Positions 1-13,807 of a DNA stretch of 64,000 bases are shown here, piece after piece. Where the stretch lies: the NCBI GenBank assembly GCA_947462335.1, contig OX381709.1, positions 36,040,186 to 36,104,185 on the forward strand, given 5' to 3'. Both the position numbers and the translations under genes were made by a program. The notes under the pieces are model-generated. The model saw only the letters and a list, made by a program, of their open reading frames with translations, had not been told where the DNA came from and did not search any database. This DNA is from Harmothoe impar (taxonomy: Eukaryota; Annelida; Polychaeta; Phyllodocida; Polynoidae). The first letter of the stretch is position 1. Each line of letters begins with the position of its first letter.

Positions 1-820
1 ACATGCTTTATCTCAAAATGTATACAATCGATCTAACGGAGGATATGGTGGTTGGGTGATGATTCATGTATTTCTTACTCTCCAATCACCACCATTGAAG
101 AAGCACTCTGTTAACCAAATATATCATTACATTATAGTTTACTCATTGTTAATCGTGACGTGGTCAACCAATACTCTAACTATAGCCTGAAATCTAGGGA
201 CGAGGCTCACTTAATACACTGTGGAGGAAGTGGGGGTGGCAGGTGCACCTTCTTCCTCATGGTCACAATAAGGTCTAGATGGAAGGGGGGGGCATGTCAC
301 ATGTTAATTTTAAGAAAAACCCATGTCCATGTGTCCCATGTCACTGAGAAAATACCAGGAGTTGGTGAAAGTTTTATGGGGATGAGGTGGGGAATAGACT
401 TTACCACAGAAAAAGCCTGCATGTTACTGTAGCATAAAGAGTCGGGAGGCCGGCGGTCATATCAGAAGATCCGTCCAATCTGTTAAGGATTTCTGATCAT
501 CTGTAGCTCATGACGTACACACATATCCTAGGTAAACGGAATTGAAATGATACTAGCTATAATATGGCTAACTGCTAACAAGGAATAATACAAAAAGTAT
601 TGAAAATAGGCATTCTAGGAGGGGTACGTGATATTACCACCAGGCACTGAATTACCCACATTTACTCTACATGTGAGCAGTGGCTCTTGCTCGTATGTAG
701 CTAACAGGGCCCAGTATAGGTGCAGGTTGAGGTACCAGTCCCTGTATTCAGAAGATATGTCACCTGCCTGCAGGAAGTTCGGTGCTGCCAACCCTACAGT
801 TTTGTGGTTTTGTGCCTGCA
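1..820. other. Gene-free stretch
   Basis: Short open frames occur on both strands, but none has a recognisable domain or a convincing pair of splice sites. No repeat structure was seen. Confidence 0.5.
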
Positions 821-1006
821 GATGGGTTAAAAGCGACCTGGCGTCCTGGGCCGTTTTGGGGGCGACTTTTGACCTAAGGCAATAATAAAAGTAACTTTTG
901 GGCTAAAAGAACAATAGTATAAAGGGCCCAAAAAAGCGACTTTGTGACCTGGACCCCTTAATTCGGCGACTTTCCGACATCAGGGGGGGACCCCTCTGCA
1001 CCCCCA
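821..1006 (+). repeat. Dispersed repeat, copy A
   Basis: This stretch matches, in opposite orientation, a second copy at 33074-33273. Shared landmarks in order are a run of AAAAGCG-CCTGGCG, AATAAAAG, AAAGGGCCCAAAAAAGC or close variants, TTTGTGACCT, CGGCGACTTTCCGAC and a G-run followed by ACCCCTCT. The copies are clearly diverged, with indels and point changes throughout, so this is an old interspersed repeat. No coding capacity or terminal repeats were seen, and its class is unknown. Confidence 0.75.
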
Positions 1007-3827
1007 GTCTTTATCCGGGTGCAGCACCCAAAGACACAGATTTTTAAGTGTTAAATTGTCTCAGGGATTCTTGTATCCTAGCAAATCCCCCAGTTATCAG
1101 AGTATTTTTAAAGTTTCTAAATTGGACAAATATCAATAAAAATGACCAGAGCGGGAGATGCAACTCCCCCCCCCCCCCCCCTCCAAGGACAGTAAGGGAA
1201 GGGGTCGGGGCAGGCTATGGCCGAGGCCGGGGGTTGCGTGTCCGCCACCGCTGACCAGGCACGTGGACCCGGTCCGGTCGTTTGTCGGCCACCCGCCCAT
1301 CGCCGCCCTCAACCATATAAGGTTACTGGTATCAGACAGATACACGTGGTGGACCACCGTCACTTGGTATACAAGGCCCTCCATTGTGTGAGAGGAAGTT
1401 AATGGTTCACTAGATAGATTGAGTTGGGACTATTCTGTGTGTAACTATGACCTAGTACCCAGTATGATATACTGGCTAAAATCGAAGAATTGTGGTTTCA
1501 GAATGCCAACCCCTGTGTGTTCTAGACATAGCAACAGGTTTTGATGTATTGATTTCGATGAAAAATAGTCATTTACAAAAACGAAGAGCATTTTCACAAA
1601 AAAATATATGTAGGGATTGTGCATAGAAGTCGTTTTGGAATAGTAGATCTGTCTATAACTTCAAAAACCATGTGGGGAAATGAGTTAGACCTAGCCTTTT
1701 TATACATTGATTAAGTTTATAGTTAATGCCTGAAACAAAAAGGATACGTTTCAGAGTGAAATAATATTATTGGAAGAAACATCAATACATTTAACGATTC
1801 CTACATCTGTCACTCTCCATGTCAATATGTACTTGGGGCCTCGTGGTGTATGTATCCAGACAGACCACGTTACCTGAAGACCAGAAATCTCACTATACAG
1901 TAATATACATATTAATATAACAATTCAGAACTCCAAGAACTTACCTTGGTTGCAATCCTGTGATGTAATTAGGAAAGCAGAAGATGTACTGAGGCTCCAC
2001 GCACGGGTGTGTGGACACGGCTGAGTTGTCAAGATGGCGAAGTGACAGATGCTGTGACCCACGTGGTTCGCGGTGGCAGGGGCTGATAAGCCGAACGCCG
2101 GGGGTGACACGCCTGGCAGGGGGAGTAGCTCACTAACTCAGCACGACTCAAAGAGGCCTAAACACCACGACTCCTAGACACCAAAGGCCTGAATTTCGTC
2201 ATACACGACCTTTTATGCACCTGTGTCACAACACATCCGCAGAAAATGTCAACAGTTGTGTCATTGGTCAAGGCCTAATTAGTAACTTCCCTTATAATGG
2301 GTATGGCCCAAAAGGGGTGGTCAGGTTGTACAAATTAAGGTAATCCTGATTGTTGTAAGCACATGGGAACTGTAGGTTTTCTCTCAATTTATTTATGGTC
2401 TATTGATAAATTCCTTTATTGTTTTAGTTTACAATTTCTCTCAATTATTATAGACTAAACATATATATCTATCCTTCCACCCCTCGGGTAACATGCCAGG
2501 TATATCAACCCATCCACCCTGAGGGCCACGCAGGGACCACGCCCTTCTCTGTCCACTGATACTGTATCACAGAGTTACAGTGACAATGTCAATGGAAGGT
2601 GCCCTATTATATCGCTTTGTTGTGTTATGAACTATGCACTGAATGTCTTGTCCCATATTTTGGTTTAATGGGCACTTAACTAAACATTTTTTTATTATTA
2701 GAAGATCACGTGTGGTGATCTAGTAATCCTATTCAGGGTAAAGCAGAATCATGATATAATGTAGTAGTGAATGAGGAGAGACTTCTAACCATTTTTGTAC
2801 ATTTCAAATAGTATGCCATGTGTTAATGATACAAAATTATAGTTGATAATAGTCCCGCATGCTGTGGATATAAACTTTTTTTAGGCTTAGTTTACCCGAA
2901 AAGTGAATTATATTTTCACTTGATAGGCTGCAAAGACCATACTTTGTGGCTTTATACCTAGTATAATGTATATAAATATACCTAGTTACATGTATGATTT
3001 TCTCTATATAGCATATGTAAACATCTCTTTTTGCTGATTGATATGTCACGTGTGTGGGTTGTACAATGTAGTTGATGGAGGTGGGTAGCCCTGGTATTGT
3101 GTGGCTTCTGTGTAACCATAAACTTATAAAATATTCAAAGGGTAAATCAAATTATATTATCACCCGTAAAGGGTCATATATTGCTATTATGCTATGTCAT
3201 TTGGCATCATGGTGTGCATGCAACCCAGGCAGGTGGATGTGATGCATGAATCCATTGTGGCTGCATCATTACATCATGACAAGAAAGAGCATACTGCATT
3301 AAAGCAGAATGCAGCCCTTAAAGGGTAAGGGAAAATGATGTTGTAATAAGACTGACTATGGGCTGTTATTGAGTGAGGATATCTAGGTAAATTTAAGTGT
3401 AATCTTATATAGTGACTGATACCATAGTATTCCACCAGGGGGCAACAGCAGGTAGCCACTACAGCTCCCCCTGCTTTCACGGCTTGGGAATATACATTGG
3501 GATACATGCACGTATATTATCTGGCTCATTTCAATTTAGTTAGGTTATATATGTTTGTGTTCTGTTGTCTTTTTTTGGCTTTGTCATAATTGGTCTTTAT
3601 ACAGCTATTTTAGTACAATTTAGGGAAGCACAATGGTTGGAGAGGTAATCTGCAGAACAGTGGACAACTGGGTAACAAAATGCATCAGATCTATAATTCT
3701 AGACATTTTAGGAAAACAAACTTCTTTCTTTAGCCAGTTAACTCAATTTGTGTGTTCCTTACATATGTCCATTAACGGTGTAAACACATAAATGATGTTG
3801 ATGTTTACATCCTAATCACATAGTTTC
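1007..3827. other. Gene-free stretch
   Basis: A run of about 15 C lies near 1167-1181, followed by a GC-rich patch (1185-1315). The open frames across that patch overlap on both strands and look like composition effects. The rest is AT-rich without a recognisable gene. Confidence 0.45.
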
Positions 3828-3998
3828 CAAAGTGCTTAAATGCTAAACATCTAAACATGTTTAGTCTAACCGTTTAGGGGTTTAGATTTTTAGTGTTTAA
3901 TCTCTAAACAGGTGGTCAAAAATATGATTAGTTTAGTAAAACGTTTAGACTTTAAACGTGTTTAGCCCTAAACACGTTTATAACCTAAGCACCTTTTT
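3828..3998. repeat. Foldback element rich in TTTAG motifs
   Basis: The ends are inverted copies: AAAGTGCTTA near 3829 and TAAGCACCTTT near 3986. Between them many copies of GTTTAG and CTAAAC alternate on the two strands, so the segment could fold into a long imperfect hairpin. This is the architecture of a small non-autonomous DNA transposon. It has no coding content and sits directly beside an (AT)n tract, a common place for such insertions. Confidence 0.65.
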
Positions 3999-4005
3999 TA
4001 CAGTG

Positions 4006-4118
<113 letters not shown>

Positions 4119-4573
4119 CTACTATGTTATATAACAACCACACCTGCTCGAATATATGATAAGGCAGAGTACGTTATGTATACATTCTGTCGCATCATCC
4201 TCCTCTAGAGCGGCCCAAACATGTCATACATCTTTTGTACATACTATACATTTTCCGATTACAATATACAGCTGTACCTATTGGTGTATACATATGTAAA
4301 GTGCATTTCCAGTTCTGGGAGACCGTACGAAATTTTCTCAGCATTGTTTACTCCAGTGAATAATTAAAATGGCCTTCCTGGATCACACTACAGCAGCTAC
4401 CCTGGACCGCACCTAGCTTCCTGGTAATGTAATTACTTGTGTTATGTTAAACACATAGGCTGCTTCCTATCACCAGCGCCGCGTGCTATTCGTCTAAAAC
4501 TCATCTCATATCCTTTATGAAGAATATCTCCTATACCAGCTGTATACACTAGATATAATTACCTGTGCTATAG

Positions 4574-4692
4574 AGAAAAGAGAGAGAGAGACAGACAGAC
4601 AGACAGAGAGGGAGACAGAGACAGACAGAGACAGACAGAACGACAGACCGACAGAACGACCGACAGCCCGACAGACAGACAGACAGACAGAA
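4574..4692. repeat. (AGAC)n / (GA)n simple repeat
   Basis: Degenerate tandem GACA units with short GA runs at the left end. Simple sequence, non-coding. Confidence 0.9.
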
Positions 4693-5762
4693 AAAGTGGA
4701 CCATTAGGCAGAGGGAGAGAAGCCATATTTAATTTTGAATGGGTTGGCCGCCGGGCATGTTGTTACTCAGTGAGAAGCGTACAGAGGAGGCAGGAATGGA
4801 TCCGTCCTTTGGCTGTTTATAGGGTTGTAAATCCCGACTTCTTGTATGATACAACCGTTCCCAGCGGCTCCAATCGGGAGATATGTGTAACTGGTCACAT
4901 ACATGTACACCGCCATATATATATATGAATAACATCTTTTGATGTCCTGTTCCCTTCATGTAAAGGTAATTTGTGCCAATGAAATTTGTAAACTCAAACT
5001 CAACTCCTACTGCTATAATGGCGCCACAGTGTACCCTGGTGTACCCGCTACACCCCTATAGGGACGCGTTACTGACCACAGCGCCCCCTGTACACCTGGA
5101 TGAGAACTGAGATCAATAGTGACTTATTGATCGTCACGTCATAGAAGATCACAGCTCACCGACCAGGGCCTGCCAGGGGAGGGGCGGGCGGGAATAGAGG
5201 CGCGGGGGGAGGGGGTTAGCGGAAAAAATCGGGGAGCGCAATCTGGGAGCAGCGATGATGTATATAGGCAGACAGAGATGCAGCCACACAACAGAAACAG
5301 AGAAAGATACATATGTATCATACGGATAGAGACAGGGGAAATGAGAGATTACGTAATGGAAAACTCCCGGGTGATTCATGGCTGAACTGTTACGCAATCC
5401 TCATATTTAGACATTGCGTGCTGAAATCGGAGAATAAAACTAGAACATCAGCAAAAATATCCTCAGACTGAATCAGTCCCTGCTGTATTATACATAAATA
5501 CATGTAGTATGTGTCGACCTTGCTTAATATATACGGTCTGCGCCTAACATATCTAAATATGTTTTTTAAAAAGGCGGTAGGGAGAGGGGCAGGGGCAGGT
5601 CCAATCCCACACGACATGTCCTATATATACGTGACCCCCGGGCTGAGTGTATATTAGTACGAGTATTCCCCACCCCCTCCCTATACATTTGTACTGAGCT
5701 GCTCCCCCTCAGTTCGTCATGCACCCACGTCCACACCAGCTGGGAGGGGGCAAGGCAGAAGG

Positions 5763-5888
5763 GGAGAAGGGGGGAAGGGATGAAGGGAGGGAGGGGGAGG
5801 GAGGAAGGGAGGGAGGGAGGGAGGGAATGAATGAGGGAGGAAGGAAGGAAGGAAGGAAGGAAGGAAGGAAGGAAGGAAGGAAGGAAGA
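5763..5888. repeat. (GGGA)n-(GGAA)n purine tract
   Basis: A GGGA-type repeat passes into about 13 uninterrupted GGAA units near 5838-5886. The open frames over it, reading Pro/Leu/Ser-rich on one strand and Gly/Glu/Arg/Lys-rich on the other, come from the simple repeat and are not genes. Confidence 0.95.
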
Positions 5889-5949
5889 AGGGAGATGGGG
5901 GAGGGATCCAAAGGAAGCATGGTGGAAGGGGGAGAGGAGGTTCAGTAAA

Positions 5950-7248
5950 GGGGCCGTCCATACAGTATGTCCCGCCTGAGGGGATGGGGGTAGGGGGGGT
6001 CTTTTTTTGTGTGTGACAAAGTGTGACAAGGGGGTGGAGGGTCTAAAGGTCTGTGTGATGTCACATTTTCTGTTTTTGTAAATGATTATAATAAATGTTG
6101 TATAAGATAGCGAGGCTAAATACATGGTTGTGATTGTAGTAGATCTACAACTCCTAGCCCCTCACTTTATACAAGTTGAAACTCTAGGTATGAGGAAACT
6201 ATCACTGTGTGATAGATCCGTTCATTGATGCAAACTATGATGCACTTTTCACGGTCACTAAAGCACCAAGTTAGACTGCTTTAACAGGGGCGAGTTGCGA
6301 ATGGCTTCTCGAGGAAGGACCATGGATCCAGAGCTGGAAAAGAGAAACTTTGCACATACTAGAAAGGTTTTGGCTGAAATATTGCCACAGACCATGATAC
6401 ATGTAGATAAATACCCAGTGTTTGCAGAGGAATATTAAAACAAGGTTCTTCTAGCATGAGCAGTCTCTTGTATGTAGCCGTCCATTATGTATTGCTGCTA
6501 GGCGACAATGTGAACTCATGTATGCTATCCCGAACATGGATCAGGAAGCACTGGGGTGCATATACAGCAAGAATATATGGATGCAACACAAGGGAGGATC
6601 CAGGGCTGGGGACGTGCACCCCCATTATCGCTGTAGATTTTAATGTAAATGTGTCCAATATCATCAGTACATTGCCTATATCACGCCCTCTCTTTCTCAA
6701 ATTCCTGGATCCATCACTACCACAGGTCTTCCAACGCAAGAGGAGTCGCAGGGTAGCAGTGGCACACCTGTTATTCCTGTGAATACTGTCAAGAATCCAT
6801 GGATCACACATAGATCTAGTTTTCCGTGGCTAACGGTGGGAACATTATACAGCCACTTGGAACAATAATTAAACAGGGTCTAGTCAATAAATTCCATTAT
6901 CATTGAGTCTAAAAGGATTTCAAGGATTTGCTGATTTTGATTCGATGTCATACATTAACACACTTTAATAACAATCTAATTGTAATGAAAACTTATAAGC
7001 AAGCACTAGGTTAAGATTTTTACTCAATATAATGATATTGCAGTGCTTAATCATAATGCTTGTATGCTCTTTTATTGGACTAGACTGATACAGTAGCTAA
7101 CTATATGCACGGTGGGAGGGGGGGGGAGGTCAGCAGATTTGTGGCATACTTTTCTAGTGGGTGCTGGCATAAGTGTGACAAAGTGTGACATGGGGGGGGG
7201 GGGGGTAAAATGGCCCAAAAAAGAGTGACATACTTTATGGACGGCCCC
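5950..7248. mobile_element. Possible TIR DNA element, about 1.3 kb
   Basis: A 22-base terminus beginning GGGGCCGTCCATACAG (5950-5971) is matched on the other strand at 7227-7248, with a single difference. Both ends are followed inward by G-runs and GTGACAAAGTGTGACA-like sequence, at 6017-6029 and 7173-7191. This fits one non-autonomous element with long subterminal similarity, but two separate short insertions in opposite orientation are also possible. The interior has no recognisable transposase. Flanking AAA on both sides could be part of a target duplication. Confidence 0.5.
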
Positions 7249-10200
7249 AAAGGGAGGGGGGAATTCAAGAAGGGAGAGGGATAAGTATACTATAGATTGG
7301 TAGGGGATGGGAGGAAAGGGGGGCTGGTGAGGTGGTCAGTTTGGGGTTGGCTGGTGGCGTAACCGTCACATCATGTATTATATTGCACTCTGTGCGATGT
7401 CGTCTCGCTGGTGAAGCATTACCATAATTACCACACACGAGAGTTAATGTCTGCGTTACTTGCCCACTGTGCAAAGTGTTAACACAGGTCGGCACAATAT
7501 GACACAGGTCCTCCAGACAGGTGTATCCTGCCCCTCACACACCTGCTGCCACACAGCCTGCTGATTGTGGCAGGCAGGGAGCGGTGGGTGGCAGCTAATC
7601 AGCCAACCACCCACTCTCCCTCCAGTCACACGTAAAGGTTAGCATAGAATCCGTTCACTGTCGTGTGTACGGCTCATGGCATGTAAGGGATAGGCAGTGC
7701 AAGCGCCATTATGTCTGCTGGTTCCTACAGGTATTCATAATCTTTTGATGGCCTTACGGTTCTTTTCCACCTGGAACAGTATTAAGAACGACCATTCGAC
7801 CTTTGGACACATATATATCTATTTGATATTGAAGGAGTCTCCCCCAGTCATGTTGCTGCGCATTGCTACCCATTATACTGCTAACCACATGTGTGTGTGC
7901 AGCCACGCAGAATGGATGCTGCGGGTGGGACAGGCGGGTAAACCTTTTTGGTTGGCTTGTTGAAAAAACTCCACAAATACTCTTTTCTATACGAATTGCT
8001 TTCTCATATTTAAAGACTTAAATTCAAATGAAACCATTGCAAGCAAATGGAATTGCTTGGTACGCAGCATTCTTTCTGATGGGCTGCCCATACCTATGTA
8101 AATAGTACTATTGGTCGAAATAACGAACCACAGGGAATTCCCTCGAATATGGCGGGGGATATAGCTCTCAGAACCTTCCCTCCCTGTGGTGTCGGGAGCT
8201 TGACTCAACATAAAAGCCAGCAAAAGGACAAATAAGGCATTTTAAAAAGGTCAGCGGCACCTGATGGATTCCGGCGTTTGTCGCACCGTAAGCACGGTGT
8301 CGCCTGGAAGTTGAGGCGGTGATATTTACCACCTCCTACCTTGACCACCGGAGCACTTCCGGTAACTGCTCACACCTCTCCCAGCAGCCTACCAGGAACT
8401 GCTACCCGGAGAATGACATTTAGTCCTGACCAGAGGAGAGCCACAAAAATATTAAGCAGAAGTTATATACGTATAATATTGATGACATTATTTGTGGATG
8501 TTTGTGGGCACTCAATTTTATTATGACACGGGTGTGTGGCTGGAACTAGCCCCTTATACCCTTGGCCAGAGGTTTTCTTTTTAGTAAAAAGTGCCTATAG
8601 ATGTATTAAAAAGTCTTTGTCAAATGTGGCTATGTTTAAACCGATTTTGTTGATAATTCACCCTCAGTTAATTGAAGGGATTTCGGTCAAACCTGCAGGT
8701 ATTTTGGTGAGAAACAAGGGAGGGATAATAAAGTATCGGGGAACTCGACAGAGAGATGCGGGGGGAGACGTATGGTAGAGGAAGAAACAGAGAGAGATAC
8801 CAGAGGAAGAGTGATGACTAGTGGTCAGCATTTACGGTATACCTTTACCTAATAAAAATCGATCTCTACTAGAACATCTAAATATAGTTATACTCCCCGC
8901 GTTCATCCTGTACAACACTTACACTTATTATCGGAAGTAGATTCATGTCCATTTGCTTTCGGTTAGACTTAGCTAGCATACAATATATCATTCATGACCC
9001 ATGAGAGTGCTAGGCTAGATTTCTCCTTCTCAGGCTGGTCCTGGGGTCTCTTTCAGAACCATTCTGTAACGGACCAATCCCATGGAGTCGCATTATAGAG
9101 AGAGATAAAAAAAACAGCATATGAAAGTCATCGGCCCCTTTTGCTGGGTTTGACTGTGGCACATGGTGACCAATTATGGACTGGTGGTGGCGGCCCATGA
9201 TGAAAAGTGGTTCCAAGGCTAGAGCAAATGTAGGCACTCTCACAGCCGAGCCACCGTTGCCAACAGTACTTGTAGAGTTAAGCGACCGGAACAGTGCTTG
9301 GAGAGTGGGAGGGCACAGTGGTACTAGTGATCACGCGAGAATATACGAGGCTGCACGTGATCTAGCTTGTCTAGATGGGATTTGGGAGATGTGCGAAGTC
9401 TGACTGCCTGCAGACGAGAGAAAAGGGCTGCTATTATAAAATTATAAAGCCATGCTATTAGATTATTGCATTTCAGGTGAAATAAAACCTAGCTAGGTCA
9501 AAGATGATTTGAGCTACCGTGACACTATACACTATCCAGCCTATCCAATATGTACAATATGACTGATCAGACCTATTGAGATTGGACCATCATTGGTACA
9601 GATTGGATAGACTATAGGCTTCATGCTACAGTTATACTAGGCAAAATGTTTCCGGCAGCATGGTCAAAAAAATCTATGTAGCTAGATCGGAATTATTATT
9701 GGCGGATTTCCTCTTTGTTCTAACTGCAAGTATAATGTCGATTAAATTTGAGAATTGTTGGAAATAGAACAATATGGGCATTATGTCTAGACTCTGCATT
9801 TTATGAAAATATAAAACTCCTTAGGACTGTCAGTACTTTCTGGAGAGGCACTGCCATAGCGTATTGTTTCCAATGCAAACACAGAATCTTGGCTTTCAGG
9901 GGGCCCTTTTTACTATACGCACTGGCCCGCTATGGCAGCGCTAAGGGATATATCAAGCAAATGAAACATTATGAAAGAAATCCTGAGGCCAGCTTTGTCT
10001 TGCCCTCCTTTGCTGAGCATGGACGCGTAGGTGACCGAAAACAAAACTATATAGTACAGACTTTAGGTTACAGTTACTTATTGGCAAGGATTTTATAGGA
10101 TTAGATACATAGATAAAGGAAGTGGGGAGCCCATGCTATAAACCCATGTACTACATGGGACTTATAAGGAAACATCAGGGGGATTAGTGGTTTTAGTAGT

Positions 10201-11020
10201 GATCCCCGCACACTATCTTCTATGTTTCCCCTGGACTACCCCACCTCCCCCAAAACACAGTTTAAGCAGGTCATCTTAACCAGCTGTGTTTACATGTATA
10301 CATGTCTTCATGTTGGAAATCTGATCAGCCGAGACGATCCGTCATCTTGGTACCCCCTGTCTCTGTCAGTCGATACCTGTCTATTTAAAGCCGCACCGTG
10401 GAGGCACCAAGCCTGCATTGAATGTTAGATAGCACGGTGTTGCAGCCAAGAGTCTCAGGAGGGGCCGACCAGGCTGCTTTCCTTCCCGGCAGCCCCTGTG
10501 TGGGGTCACCAAATAAGACGCTAGACGAGCAGTGTATTGATTATACCGAGGTGAAGTGTCCCCTTGGTGCCTTGGCCTTAGCCCTATAAGGCCAACATCC
10601 CCAACATAGTGCTTCAATACGCTATGCTCCTTTATCATCCGTGAACGTAGCAATGTCAATTAGCATTCTGCTGCTATATTCATAGCAACGCCGTGTGGTT
10701 GGCATGGTGTACCGATGCAGCATTGCGATTTACTCAGCACTGCTGCATTATGATGGTGAACAAACGTGAAGGTTGTAGGAGGTATGCCGTCATTTAAGGA
10801 GTAATGGCCTTGGGCAGTGGAAGGGAGCATGGATTTTTTGCCAGCTCGTGGTTAGGTGTCTTGAGTAGTTTGCCTGTTTCCTTCATTCATTCTCATTTGG
10901 TTCCCTCTGGTTGTTTTAGCATAGCATATGTCCCCATCAGTGAATGCCCCTCTACAATCCGTTCTTCCCCTCATCCCCGTTTGACTGATGTTTCCCATCT
11001 TCTATCCTTGCCCCCTGCTT
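7249..11020. other. Gene-free stretch
   Basis: No open frame here shows a known domain. A short inverted repeat is present (GCCATAGCG near 9854, CGCTATGGC near 9928). Nothing else was identified. Confidence 0.45.
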
Positions 11021-11262
11021 ACCCCCTGCTTGCATTTCTGCTCCCAGCATCCCCCCTGTCTACTTTCTGCCTGCCTTTCTGCTCCCAGCATCCCGACCTG
11101 TCTACTTTCTGCCTGCCTTTCTGCTCCCAGCATCCCGACCTGTCTACATGCTGTCGGCCTTTCTGCTCCTTAATTGCCTCCCACGCTTACTAATCCCCTG
11201 TCTGCCTTTCTGCCTGCATTTTTGTATCCCAACCCTTCTACTTCCTGCCTGCCTTTTTGTCA
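11021..11262. repeat. 42-bp minisatellite, pyrimidine-rich
   Basis: Three to five degenerate copies of a 42-base unit containing TGCCTTTCTGCTCCCAGCAT. The best copies begin near 11059 and 11101, and decayed copies lie on both sides. The period is a multiple of three, so frames stay open across it. The predicted Cys/Leu/Pro-rich peptides are therefore not evidence of a gene. Confidence 0.85.
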
Positions 11263-13003
11263 CCTGCAACCCATCGCTTCACCATCATACCTCATTTTCT
11301 CTTCCCAAGTCTTCCCACCCCTCCCTTATCGCTATCCCCGCTCACCACCCTCCCCTGTACACCTTGATTTCTCCTCACGCAGGTAGCAGTTTGGTTGCCA
11401 TGGATACGGTGCCTTAATCGTTAGATGGATATTCACTCCTCCGGTGAAGGGGACCCGCGTCTCTGTGATGCTTGTAGTCAGGTCTCACAGTGCCTTTTTA
11501 TTCCAGTTCCCTGAACACTTACCTACCTTGAAGGGTTTCTGTTTGCCTTGCCAGTGACTGAGATAGTTCAGCTAGATAATCATACATGTTGTCTATAACT
11601 AACTCAGCGAGGGCTTATTAAGTTATGTGTATCGGTTTATTAAGTTATGTGTACCTACGGGTTTTGTATAGAAAGATAATGTTTGGCGCCCTATAGTTCT
11701 GATTCAACTGCCACGACCTTTCTTTTAGCTCTCTTCCATATCAGTCTAAAGACAGCTCTAGGTCATTTTGGGAATCTTTTGTTGTTATTATAGGTTCTTA
11801 GTAAATGTTGGGCGACCTATGTGATTAGGGGTGGGGGAGGGGGCAGGCCACCTGAGACCTCCTTTTCCTACACCACTGGCCCACACCCCTTAACACGCAT
11901 GCCGACTAAACCTTATAACTAAACTGCTGAAGGCTGATAAAGGGACGAAACAAGTAGAATATTAGCGGAAAGACACAAAAGGCGAGACTGCTGCCTCTTT
12001 ACCAAAGAGTGGAGCCCCTCTCCCTCGGGGATGTCGGGTGTCTGTGTGATGTGAAGGGGTCTGTGAGGGTGAGGGATGTTTAAGCAGGCCCAGTATTGAT
12101 TTTGAGACCATAGAAACAAAACCCACCAGGACAACGACACTCACTGCGCATGTGAGAAGGGGATCCCTTCCTTTGTCCTCCACCAGCAGGCGGAGGGGTG
12201 TAGACCAGCTGTAGACTACTGTAGACCCAGTACTGCTCCCTCAGTGCTGTCCCCTATCAGCTAGCACTGTCCTCTCAGTACTGCCCCCTCGGTACTGCCC
12301 CTAACCGTTCTGCCCCCTCTCAGTACTGTCCCCCAGTACTCAAATGACATTGAAAGAAAGAGGAAGACTCTTTTCTTACCGATCTCTCTGCATCTGTCCA
12401 AGTGATAAATGAGGAGGATTTAATTGGTGACATGCTGGACCTGGGTATAGTATCAGGCCCTCGGCAGCCCCGTGGAGGACTAAGTGAAGCCCCTGTTGTC
12501 CATCCCACCAGGCATTAGAGGCACATGCCCTCTTACATGTTTCCCCAGTAACCACCCTCCCCACCATCACACACCCCACCAAGCCAAACCACTCAGCAGA
12601 ATGACAGAGTAGAGAACACCCCCTCCCCCACCACTCCCGCGCACATACTGTGACCAGCGGGCCAGGGAAAGAGCCGGGCTGCTGCTAGGGAAAGGACCAT
12701 ATTTCCCCTAATGGTCAGCAATTCCAGGAAAAACGCCATCTTCCTACTCTTGGTGGTGGTAGCTTTCTTCTTTCATCAGAGATAAAGTAGACCTCTGCCA
12801 AAATACCGCCACGGCGATGATACCACTCGGAAACATGGGCACCGAATTCAGCTATTCATTGGAGGGGATCAAAACCAATAAAGGCGGTTTATACGTTGTA
12901 CACAGGTGGAGGCCCAATAAGATAGACCGGAAGCATCCAACCGGCTCTTACGATATCGACGTTATAGTCACATCTTAAAACTATTACCCTGATTAAATAA
13001 TGT
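11263..13003. other. Gene-free stretch with short degenerate repeats
   Basis: An AGTACTGCCCC-like degenerate repeat lies at 12225-12340. A minus-strand open stretch ends in a good donor-like sequence (CG, then GTAAGAAAAG) near 12380, but no partner exon could be assigned. Confidence 0.4.
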
Positions 13004-13158
13004 TGAGGGCACACTGTTACCATGGACGAACTGCTACAATGGACACACTGTTACTAAGGGCACACTGTTATCATGGCCATACTTATTGGTACCAATGGCA
13101 CATAGTTACCAGGGTCACACTGTTGTCATGGACACACTGTCCCCATGACACAGAGTTA
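13004..13158. repeat. Degenerate short tandem repeat (CACACTGTTA-type)
   Basis: Variants of CACACTGTTACCATGG recur about eight times with spacing near 15-25 bases. The array is old and diverged. Confidence 0.7.
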
Positions 13159-13807
13159 CATGCCATGATGGAGACCATGCTCAGGTACTGGTGTAAGAGG
13201 ACGCTAGTGCTGCTGCCACTGGCTAGGCAGGGGAGGATGGTTGGGTGGGGGCACCATGTCCATAAGGACTGCTTCTAGGCTCTTGGTGAGGCAGACAAAG
13301 GCTGGCTATAATGTCAGACCCAGAGGGGGTGGGATAGCATCCAGGATGGTATAATAGCACACCCATATTCACCACTGGCCATTGCATTGCTGCAAATGGG
13401 ATCAGCTGGTATCTTCAGTAGTATTAAAGGTATAATCCCATGGGAATATATTTCCTACCATTGATCAAGACTAGACGTTATTACACTCACACACTGGGAC
13501 GAGATCCAGCAGTTCCATGCACACAGAACTGAAGAGGTGTCTGTCCTGTAATGTTGCCACATAGCAAGCATTCCCATGTGTAGTCAGGATTCATAGTTAC
13601 CCTCTATTATTCAGGAGAAGTCACTTACGTTTGACCAGTGTGGTGTAGTCATATGCAGCTGCTCTGATTGAAGAGTGTTAAGCCGTCCAATTCATTCATC
13701 ATGTCATAATATTTGACTAAGGTGATGGAGCGCGGTAGGCTGGGGATGAGTAGGCTCTATCAGCTACTGTAGTATGTTTCCGACTATGGTCTGATAAACT
13801 GGGAGTT

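Noticed and set aside
5566..6125. Long overlapping Pro/Ser/Leu-rich frames on the minus strand
   Set aside because: They are produced by the GGGA/GGAA simple repeat, which keeps all frames open.
6456..6811. Overlapping 108-codon frames on both strands
   Set aside because: Neither has a known domain, composition is unremarkable, and the frames lie inside a probable non-autonomous element.
12363..12470. Minus-strand candidate exon (MSPIKSSSFITWTDAERS) with donor GTAAGAAAAG
   Set aside because: The donor is good, but no connecting exon in phase was found at lower coordinates. It is too short to call.
12842..12977. Possible missing first arrestin exon (frame starting ATGGGCACCGAATTCAGC)
   Set aside because: It begins promisingly (M-G-x-E-F) but lacks the Y-x-x-G and V-x-G-x-V pattern expected of arrestin N-termini and has no donor of the right phase.
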